From: Bacteroides sp.
Lineage (GTDB): Bacteria; Bacillota; Clostridia; Lachnospirales; Lachnospiraceae
Direction of reading: 5' to 3'
NCBI GenBank assembly: GCA_023666705.1
Contig: JAMPBO010000014.1
Coordinates: 20,368 to 84,367 of the forward strand
DNA length: 64,000 nucleotides
The notes under the pieces are model-generated. The model searched no databases and was not told the DNA's origin. It worked only from the letters and a program-made list of their open reading frames with translations. Positions 50,991 to 57,508 of this stretch are shown piece by piece. Each line of letters starts with the position of its first letter. Position 1 is the first letter of the stretch. Made by a program: the position numbers and the translations under genes.

Positions 50991-52655
50991 TTGAAGGACA
51001 GCAAAAATAAGCCGGTGAAAATCATTCCATTGGGCGGACTTGAACAGATAGGAATGAACATTACCGCAATAGAGTATGAGGACAGTATCATAGTAATCGA
51101 CTGTGGTTTGTCTTTCCCTGAGGATGAAATGCTGGGAATTGATTTGGTTATTCCTGATGTTACATACCTGAAGGAAAACGCTGAAAAGGTAAAGGGGCTG
51201 GTGGTTACACATGGGCATGAGGACCATATAGGAGCCATTCCATACGTCGAGAATGAGATAAATATGCCGATATACGCTACTAAGCTCACAATGGGACTGA
51301 TTGAGCACAAGCTAAGGGAGCATGAAAATATAAACAACGTAAAACGGAAAATTGTTACACATGGACAGATTATTAATCTTGGTTGTTTTCGTATCGAATT
51401 TATCCGGACAAACCATTCCATTGTGGATGCGGCAGCACTTGCCATATATACACCCGCAGGCATTATCGTTCATACAGGGGATTTCAAGGTCGATTACACA
51501 CCTGTATTTGGCGAGGTTATTGATTTGCCGAGGTTTGGTGAGCTTGGCAAAAAAGGTGTTCTGGCACTTATGGCTGACTCCACAAACGTAGAAAGACCCG
51601 GGTATACCCAGTCAGAAAAAACAGTGGGAAAAACCTTTGACAATTTGTTTGCGGACAATAGGGACCACAGAATTATCATAGCAACCTTTGCATCAAATGT
51701 GGACAGGGTGCAGCAGATCATCAATTCAGCGTACAAATATGGACGCAAGGTTGTGGTTGAGGGAAGAAGTATGGTAAACACCATACAGACTGCGACGGAG
51801 CTTGGATACATCAATATACCTGATAACACGCTGATAGAGATAGAGCGTGTCAATGACTATCCGTATGAAAAGATTGTTCTGATTACAACGGGAAGTCAGG
51901 GAGAAAACATGGCAGCCCTCTCAAGAATTGCGGCGTCCATACACAATAAAATATCAATCATGCCGGGGGATGTTGTAATATTCTCATCACATCCGATACC
52001 GGGAAATGAAAAGGCGGTGTTCAAGGTAATCAATGAGCTGGAAATGAAGGGGGCACACGTTATATTTGAAGATACCCACGTTTCAGGACATGCCTGTCAG
52101 GAGGAGCTGAAGCTTATGTATGCACTTACAAAGCCGAAGTATGCAATCCCTGTACATGGGGAGTACCGCCACTTAAAACGTCATGCAGAGCTTGCAGTTG
52201 AAATGGGAATTCCGAAAGAAAATGTCAAGATACTTTCAACAGGAGACGTGCTTGAGATATCAGATGATGTGTTCAGGCTTGCAGGCAGGGTTCCCGCACA
52301 GGGAATATTGGTTGACGGTCTTGGAGTTGGCGACGTAGGTAACATTGTGCTTCGTGACAGACAGCATTTATCCCAAAATGGATTACTGATTATAGTAGTT
52401 ACACTGGAAAAGGAAACAAATCAGCTCCTAGCAGGACCGGATATTGTTTCAAGAGGTTTTGTATACGTAAGAGAGTCGGAAACCCTTATGGATGATTGCC
52501 GTGCAGTTGTTCAGGAGGCACTTGACGAGTGTCTCACACGGGGAGTCTCAGACTGGGGTAAAATAAAAACGGGTATAAAGGATTCCCTCGGAGAGTTTCT
52601 GTGGAAACGGACAAAGAGAAGTCCTATGATATTGCCAATTATATCTGAGGTATAA
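50991..52655 (+). CDS. rnj: Ribonuclease J
   Basis: This 554-residue metallo-beta-lactamase/beta-CASP nuclease has endo- and 5'-3' exonuclease activity in mRNA decay and rRNA maturation. Motif 2 is THGHEDHIGA (His74, His76, Asp78, His79), with HTGDFKVDYTP, the beta-CASP segment TFASNVDR and HVSGHACQEEL. The start is TTG 50991, backed by GGAGG at 50979-50983. In B. subtilis the equivalent cluster lacks rnj here. Confidence 0.95.
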   Translation: MKDSKNKPVKIIPLGGLEQIGMNITAIEYEDSIIVIDCGLSFPEDEMLGIDLVIPDVTYLKENAEKVKGLVVTHGHEDHIGAIPYVENEINMPIYATKLTMGLIEHKLREHENINNVKRKIVTHGQIINLGCFRIEFIRTNHSIVDAAALAIYTPAGIIVHTGDFKVDYTPVFGEVIDLPRFGELGKKGVLALMADSTNVERPGYTQSEKTVGKTFDNLFADNRDHRIIIATFASNVDRVQQIINSAYKYGRKVVVEGRSMVNTIQTATELGYINIPDNTLIEIERVNDYPYEKIVLITTGSQGENMAALSRIAASIHNKISIMPGDVVIFSSHPIPGNEKAVFKVINELEMKGAHVIFEDTHVSGHACQEELKLMYALTKPKYAIPVHGEYRHLKRHAELAVEMGIPKENVKILSTGDVLEISDDVFRLAGRVPAQGILVDGLGVGDVGNIVLRDRQHLSQNGLLIIVVTLEKETNQLLAGPDIVSRGFVYVRESETLMDDCRAVVQEALDECLTRGVSDWGKIKTGIKDSLGEFLWKRTKRSPMILPIISEV

Positions 52656-52659
52656 ACAA

Positions 52660-52995
52660 ATGAAAGATGTAATCAATGAATGTAAAAATCTTAGTAGCCA
52701 TATAAAGCAGACTGAGGAATACAGACAGTATATGGAAAAGAAAAACATGCTGCTCAAATATCCGGATTTAAAGTACCAGCTTGGAGAGTTTAAAAAAAGA
52801 AACAATGAGCTGCAAAACAGGCAGGGCATAAATCCGTACGATGAGGTTGTGGAGCTGGTAAAGGAATATACAGAGCTGATACATAACTCAGTCGTGAGCG
52901 ATTTTATGAAGGCAGAACTGCGTCTTTGTAAAATGATGCAGGAGCTTTATGCGGCAATAGCAGAAGGATTGGAGTTTGATTATTTTGATGAGTAA
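52660..52995 (+). CDS. YlbF/YmcA-family protein
   Basis: This 111-residue all-helical protein resembles YlbF: YPDLKYQLGEFKKRNNELQNR and a long acidic C-terminal helix. In B. subtilis YlbF and YmcA form an iron-sulfur complex that adapts RNase Y. The cysteines here (Cys9, Cys90) may or may not hold a cluster. Sitting next to RNase J suggests an RNA decay role. GAGGT precedes ATG 52660. Confidence 0.85.
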   Translation: MKDVINECKNLSSHIKQTEEYRQYMEKKNMLLKYPDLKYQLGEFKKRNNELQNRQGINPYDEVVELVKEYTELIHNSVVSDFMKAELRLCKMMQELYAAIAEGLEFDYFDE

Positions 52996-53416
52996 CGCAA
53001 AGAAGAAAAAAAAGAAAAAACCAATTGAAGAAACAGTCAGAAAAGGGCTGAAACATTCGGCAGGCTTTACATGGGGATTGCTTATAAACGTAATTCTAGT
53101 ATATCTTGTCGTGAAAATGTTTTCGTTTTCATTTAACTTTGCATATAGTGTATTCGGAAATGTGGCATGTGACCCTTCAAGCAAGGAATATGTTGTTGTA
53201 GAAATTCCTGCCGACTCATCCTCCTTCGATATAGGCAAGGCATTGGAGGAAAAGGGAATCATTGACAGCCGGTATGTGTTTGCCGTCAAGGTAAGGGTTA
53301 AGGGCTACGGAGATAAGATTACTTCCGGAAAATACGGTCTTTGTGCATCCATGACATATGATGAGATATTAGATATTATATGCCACATTGAAAGAGAGGA
53401 AGAGGAGGGCAAGTGA
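52988..53416 (+). CDS. MltG/YceG-like membrane protein lacking the catalytic domain
   Basis: This protein of about 142 residues has a lysine-rich cytoplasmic start, one membrane span at about 25-45, then a LysM-like subdomain with IPADSSSFDIGKALEEKGIIDSRYVFAVKVRVKG and SGKYGLCASMTYDEILDII. This matches the N-terminal part of endolytic transglycosylase MltG, which is about 350 residues. The catalytic domain with its glutamate is missing; the frame ends cleanly. It occupies the mltG position of the B. subtilis yrrL cluster. It overlaps ylbF by 8 bases. The start may be ATG 52988 or the TTG at 52985. Confidence 0.75.
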   Translation: MSNAKKKKKKKPIEETVRKGLKHSAGFTWGLLINVILVYLVVKMFSFSFNFAYSVFGNVACDPSSKEYVVVEIPADSSSFDIGKALEEKGIIDSRYVFAVKVRVKGYGDKITSGKYGLCASMTYDEILDIICHIEREEEEGK

Positions 53417-53419
53417 TTC

Positions 53420-54127
53420 TTGGAAGCTTACAGCATGGAACGGGTTTCAGGATTTATCAGGTCCTTTTTGACGGATGACGAAGAACCACTCAGGGGATTG
53501 TATCAGGAAGCACTTGCAGAGGGGATTCCCGTAATAAGAAAAGAAACAAAAGAATTCATAAAAACACTGATTATGATTAAAAAGCCTATGCGGATACTGG
53601 AACTTGGAGCCGCAATAGGCTATTCTTCACTCTATATGAGTGAAGCTATGCAGGCAGGGGGCAAAATTGTAACGGTTGAGCTTGATGATGAAAGATATGT
53701 AAGAGCGGTTTCAAACATAAAGAAAATGAACCGGGAAACTATGATTTCTGTTATACACGGCGATGCCTTGCAAGTGATATCGGAGCTTGAAGCTGACAGC
53801 TTCGACATGATTTTTGTGGATGCCGCAAAGGGGCAGTATATTCATTATTTACCGCAGGTGATGAGAGTGGTGAGGGATGACGGAATTATTGTGTCAGACA
53901 ATGTGTTGCAGGACGGGGAAATCTTTGAATCCCATTTTGTGGTAGAAAAAAGAAACCGTACAATTCATGAGAGAATGAGAGAATATCTGTATGCCATCAC
54001 ACATGATGACAGGATGGTTACATCCATAAATCCTGTAGGGGACGGTGTTGCAGTGACCTGTGTTAAGAAAACCATGGAACAAAAAGGAAAACTGTTTCAT
54101 GATGGTTCAAAAGGACAAGGAATATGA
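53420..54127 (+). CDS. Class I SAM O-methyltransferase, TrmR/YrrM-like
   Basis: This protein of up to 235 residues has a COMT-type fold: motif I LELGAAIGYSSLYMSEAM, VELDDERYVRA, FDMIFVDAAKGQY (metal Asp) and VSDNVLQDG. In B. subtilis the gene at this position, trmR, methylates 5-hydroxyuridine 34 of tRNA, using the product of TrhP. A TrhP-like gene follows with an ATGA overlap, which supports that role. The start is uncertain between TTG 53420 and ATG 53435. Confidence 0.85.
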   Translation: MEAYSMERVSGFIRSFLTDDEEPLRGLYQEALAEGIPVIRKETKEFIKTLIMIKKPMRILELGAAIGYSSLYMSEAMQAGGKIVTVELDDERYVRAVSNIKKMNRETMISVIHGDALQVISELEADSFDMIFVDAAKGQYIHYLPQVMRVVRDDGIIVSDNVLQDGEIFESHFVVEKRNRTIHERMREYLYAITHDDRMVTSINPVGDGVAVTCVKKTMEQKGKLFHDGSKGQGI

Positions 54128-55401
54128 AAATGACGGACAGAAAAGAAAATAAAAAATCTCCTGAGCTTCTGATACCTGCAGGCAGTCTTGACGTGTTAAA
54201 ATGTGCGGTGGATTATGGAGCCGACGCAGTATATATCGGTGGACAAAAATTTGGACTGCGTGCCAAGGCGGGAAATTTTACAATCCCTGAAATGAAAGAG
54301 GCTGCCGGGTATGTTCACCAGACAGGAGCAAAGCTTTACGTGACGGTAAACATTTTTGCACATAATGATGACATTCATGGAGTAAAGGAATATTTTACGG
54401 AAATAAAAAATGAGGGCTTGGAGGATTGCATAGACGGCTTTATTATATCTGACCCAGGTATATTTACGCTGGCACATGAAATACTTCCGGACATTGACAT
54501 TCACATCAGTACCCAGTCCAACAATACCAATTACATGACCTATAATTTCTGGCATCAGCTTGGTGCCACAAGGGTTGTGGCGGCAAGGGAGTTGTCTCTT
54601 AGTGAGATAAAGACAATTAAGGAGCATATCCCTGCTGATATGGAAATAGAAGCATTTATGCATGGAGCCATGTGCATATCTTATTCAGGAAGATGCCTGT
54701 TAAGCAGTTATTTTACGGGCAGGGATGCAAATAAGGGTGCATGTACACATCCGTGCAGATGGAAATATTCTGTCGTTGAAGAAAAAAGACCCGGTGAATA
54801 TCTTCCTGTTTACGAGGATGACAGGGGAACCTATATTTTCAACTCGAAGGATTTGTGCATGATAGAATACATTCCTGAAATGATAAATGCCGGTATCGAT
54901 TCCTTTAAGGTTGAGGGAAGAATGAAAACGGCACTTTATGTTGCGGCAGTGACAAGAACCTACAGGCAGGCGATAAACGACTACATGAAATCTGAGGACT
55001 TATACAGAAGCCGCATGGAGTATTACAAAAAGGAAATAGCTGCATGTACCTACAGGCAGTTTACAACAGGCTTTTACTTTGGGAAAACCGATGAAAATTC
55101 CCAAATTTACGATAATAATACCTACATTAAAAATTATATTTATCTTGGAACGGTGGAAAATATAACTGATGAAGGACTTATATGCCTTCACCAGAAAAAT
55201 AAGTTTACATCAGGAGACGAGATAGAAATTATGGATTTTTCAGGGGATAATCTCAAGGTGACGGTGGAGGCAATTCTGGATGAAAATATGGAAGCTATGC
55301 CATGTGCACCCCATCCGAAGCAACAGCTTTATTTAAAGGTAAATGATATGTCGGCTGTGAAAAAAGGAATGGTTATCCGGAAAGAGCACTGCGAAGCTTA
55401 A
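54124..55401 (+). CDS. U32-family tRNA hydroxylation protein (TrhP-like)
   Basis: This 425-residue protein, usually annotated as peptidase U32, has the signature EAFMHGAMCISYSGRCLLSSYFTGRDANKGACTHPCRW, with four cysteines that bind an iron-sulfur cluster in homologues (Cys183, Cys190, Cys206, Cys210 region). TrhP uses prephenate-derived hydroxylation to make 5-hydroxyuridine in tRNA. B. subtilis has two such genes here (trhP1 and trhP2); this window has one full-length gene resembling the longer. Its last 29 bases overlap convergent sigK. Confidence 0.88.
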   Translation: MKMTDRKENKKSPELLIPAGSLDVLKCAVDYGADAVYIGGQKFGLRAKAGNFTIPEMKEAAGYVHQTGAKLYVTVNIFAHNDDIHGVKEYFTEIKNEGLEDCIDGFIISDPGIFTLAHEILPDIDIHISTQSNNTNYMTYNFWHQLGATRVVAARELSLSEIKTIKEHIPADMEIEAFMHGAMCISYSGRCLLSSYFTGRDANKGACTHPCRWKYSVVEEKRPGEYLPVYEDDRGTYIFNSKDLCMIEYIPEMINAGIDSFKVEGRMKTALYVAAVTRTYRQAINDYMKSEDLYRSRMEYYKKEIAACTYRQFTTGFYFGKTDENSQIYDNNTYIKNYIYLGTVENITDEGLICLHQKNKFTSGDEIEIMDFSGDNLKVTVEAILDENMEAMPCAPHPKQQLYLKVNDMSAVKKGMVIRKEHCEA

Positions 55402-55996
55402 GCAGTGCTTTTTTTTCTATGCGTGAAACGTAAGAACGCGAAATATTTAAAATGCCTGCGATATCACGCTGGGACATTGGTGCAGTTCCGTTAAGCCCGT
55501 ACCGCATGATAATGACCTTTTGCTCACGGGGCTCCAATGCCTTGTCAAATATCCTGCCTACGTGCTGAATGCTGTCACAGGCAATAATATTGGTAAGCAC
55601 ATTTTCCTCATCACAGCTTATGATATCCATAAGACTAATCTCATTTCCTTCCTTATCCGTTCCAATTGGTTCATATAGTGAAACCTCTCTTGATTCCTTG
55701 CGTTCGTGCCGTAACCGCATCAGAAGCTCATTTTCAATACATCTTGAAGCGTATGTTACAAGACGGCTGCCCTTGCTTTCATCATAGGTATTGACGGCCT
55801 TTATAAGACCGATGGTTCCGATTGATAAAAGATCTTCCGTATTTCTGTTCGGTGCCTGATATTTTTTTACAATATGGGCAACAAGGCGAAGGTTATATTC
55901 CACCAGCGTGTTTCTGGCCTCAAGGTCACCTGTGCGGCTAAGTGCCAGATAATGTGCTTCCTCGGAAGGTGAAAGTGGTCGCTTAAAGGTCTGCAT
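55373..55996 (-). CDS. sigK: Sporulation sigma factor SigK
   Basis: This 207-residue sigma-70-family factor is the late mother-cell type. It has the PLSPSEEAHYLALSRTGDLEARNTLVEYNLRLVAHIVKKY region 2, TEDLLSIGTIGLIKAVNTYD, RCIENELLMRLR and a region 4 ending SQRDIAGILNISRSYVSRIEKKALLKLR. It is intact, with no skin-element interruption. The start is the ATG complementary to 55994-55996, after GAGGTTACC. The short N-terminus lacks the hydrophobic pro-sequence of B. subtilis pro-SigK, as in several Clostridia. Its 3' end overlaps trhP. Confidence 0.9.
   Translation of the reverse strand: MQTFKRPLSPSEEAHYLALSRTGDLEARNTLVEYNLRLVAHIVKKYQAPNRNTEDLLSIGTIGLIKAVNTYDESKGSRLVTYASRCIENELLMRLRHERKESREVSLYEPIGTDKEGNEISLMDIISCDEENVLTNIIACDSIQHVGRIFDKALEPREQKVIIMRYGLNGTAPMSQRDIAGILNISRSYVSRIEKKALLKLRSALSG
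55385..55417 (+). terminator. Terminator of the ireB-trhP operon, inside sigK
   Basis: AGCACTGC (55385-55392) pairs with GCAGTGCT (55402-55409), followed by eight T residues. It spans the trhP stop and doubles as the last codons of sigK on the other strand. Confidence 0.88.
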
Positions 55997-56024
55997 GGTA
56001 ACCTCACATTTATCCTTCTTGATA

Positions 56025-56051
56025 TATAATATGAAAAAATACAAAAAAAGT
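56025..56051 (-). promoter_or_regulatory. Candidate sporulation-type promoter of sigK
   Basis: On the minus strand, CATATTATA (complement of 56025-56033) fits the CATAnnnTA -10 of SigE/SigK promoters. A GCAC lies 16 bases upstream, which fits the AC -35 of SigK. It is about 30 bases before the start codon. Confidence 0.5.
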
Positions 56052-56079
56052 GCTTTTCCAATTTATTTTTTAAAGATGG

Positions 56080-56138
56080 GCAAAACGCACGGCTTTTAAA
56101 AACCAGTTGTACAATATAGACAATATCACGAGCAGGGT
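56080..56138 (+). repeat. Left-half copy of the dispersed element (copy C)
   Basis: It begins GCAAAAC (56080-56086) and continues through GTTGTACAATATAGACAATATCACGAGC, as in copies A and B, then loses similarity. It lies between sigK and the glycerophosphotransferase gene. Confidence 0.8.
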
Positions 56139-56219
56139 ATATGTTGAAATATTCGGTGCAATGTGATAAAATCAGCACGTATCAGAATTTTAGTAATGTT
56201 CAATTGGAAAGGGAAATTA

Positions 56220-57443
56220 ATGATTTTATATATAGATCCCGGAACGGGAAGCATGCTGTTCACAATTCTGATTGGTGTAATCGGAACAGTGGTTTATTCC
56301 CTACGGATGCTTTTCATCAAAATACATTTCAAGCTTACAGGCGGAAAGGTCACGGTAGACAAAAATAAAATACCGTTCGTGATTTTTTCGGATCATAAGC
56401 GGTATTGGTCAGTGTTTGAGCCGATTTGCCGTGAAATGGACAAACGTGGGAAGGATATTTTATACATAACGGCATCTCCTGATGACCCTGTGTTTGCGTG
56501 TCCGTACGAGCATGTCACGGCAGAATGTATTGAAAATAATAATAAGCTTTTTACACGGTTGAATTTTTTGAATGCAGCCATTGTTTTGTCCACCACACCA
56601 GGGCTTGAGGTTTATCAGTGGAAACGTTCACGGGATGCAGCGTATTATGTGCATATCCCGCATGCGGCAAGCGAGCTTATTCTTTATAAGATGTTTGGAA
56701 TTGACTATTATGATGCAATTTTGCTTTCAGGGGATTTTCAGGAACGGGATGTGCGTAATCTTGAGAAACTCCGTTCCCTGCCAGAGAAGGAGCTTGTAAA
56801 GGTTGGTATTCCATATATGGATGAGATGGCAAAACGGCTTGAAAAAAGCGGACCAGCACCAGAACATGAAAGAACGGTGCTGCTGGCACCATCTTGGGGA
56901 AGCAGTGCCATATTTGGCGTGTATGGGGGAAGGATTATTGAGGTGCTTTTGAAAACGGGCTACCATGTCATTGTCCGTCCGCACCCACAGTCCTTTACGT
57001 CAGAGAAGGATATGATGGAAAAGCTGATGGAGAAATATCCGGAGCAGGAAAAGCTTGAGTGGAACAGGGATACGGATAATTTTGAGGTTTTACGACGCTC
57101 GGATATACTTATTTCTGATTTTTCGGGTGTTGTGTTTGAGTTTGCCTTAGTATATGATAAGCCGGTTATATATACGAATCCTGATTTTGACCTTGCCCCT
57201 TATGATGCATGGTGGCTTGACACGCCTGTCTGGACAACTACCGCACTTCCAAGGTTAGGCTGTGAGCTTAGTGAGGATAATATGGAGTCGCTGAAGGAGC
57301 TGATTGACTCCTGTATAGAGGATGAAAAATATGCTGAGGGAAGACGTGAAGTAAAGGCGGAGACATGGGCATATTCCGGTGAGGGATGCCGTCGTACAGT
57401 TGACTACCTGCTTACAAAATACGAGGAGATATCTGTTTGTTAG
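56220..57443 (+). CDS. CDP-glycerol glycerophosphotransferase-family protein, membrane anchored
   Basis: This protein of about 407 residues has an N-terminal hydrophobic segment containing YIDPGTGSMLFTILIG (about 4-19). A GT-B-like domain of the TagB/TagF type follows, with VLLAPSWG (about 218-225), VIVRPHPQ and SDILISDFSGVVFEFALVYDKPVIY (about 295-319). Such enzymes transfer glycerol-phosphate or related units from CDP-activated donors during teichoic acid or surface glycan synthesis at the membrane. I choose ATG 56220, because GGAAAGGG lies 7 bases upstream and the membrane segment begins there; the frame opens at 56163. The two YidC-phosphotransferase fusion genes follow, which suggests a joint surface-polymer function. 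Confidence 0.85.
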   Translation: MILYIDPGTGSMLFTILIGVIGTVVYSLRMLFIKIHFKLTGGKVTVDKNKIPFVIFSDHKRYWSVFEPICREMDKRGKDILYITASPDDPVFACPYEHVTAECIENNNKLFTRLNFLNAAIVLSTTPGLEVYQWKRSRDAAYYVHIPHAASELILYKMFGIDYYDAILLSGDFQERDVRNLEKLRSLPEKELVKVGIPYMDEMAKRLEKSGPAPEHERTVLLAPSWGSSAIFGVYGGRIIEVLLKTGYHVIVRPHPQSFTSEKDMMEKLMEKYPEQEKLEWNRDTDNFEVLRRSDILISDFSGVVFEFALVYDKPVIYTNPDFDLAPYDAWWLDTPVWTTTALPRLGCELSEDNMESLKELIDSCIEDEKYAEGRREVKAETWAYSGEGCRRTVDYLLTKYEEISVC

Positions 57444-57480
57444 GCAATTGCGAAATACTTTAGTTTCGAAATTGCCTAAT
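57444..57480 (+). other. Inverted repeat between the glycerophosphotransferase and first fusion gene
   Basis: AGGCAATTGCGAAA and TTTCGAAATTGCCT form a 14-pair stem with one mismatch and an 8-base loop (TACTTTAG). There is no T-run. It is similar in sequence to the hairpin after def (21187-21232). Confidence 0.6.
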
Positions 57481-57508
57481 TCGGTTACGATAAAGGAGAT
57501 AGGATAGC

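Noticed and set aside
57444..57480. Hairpin as an intrinsic terminator separating the glycerophosphotransferase from the fusion genes
   Set aside because: The stem is good but no T-run follows, so read-through into the fusion genes is likely.
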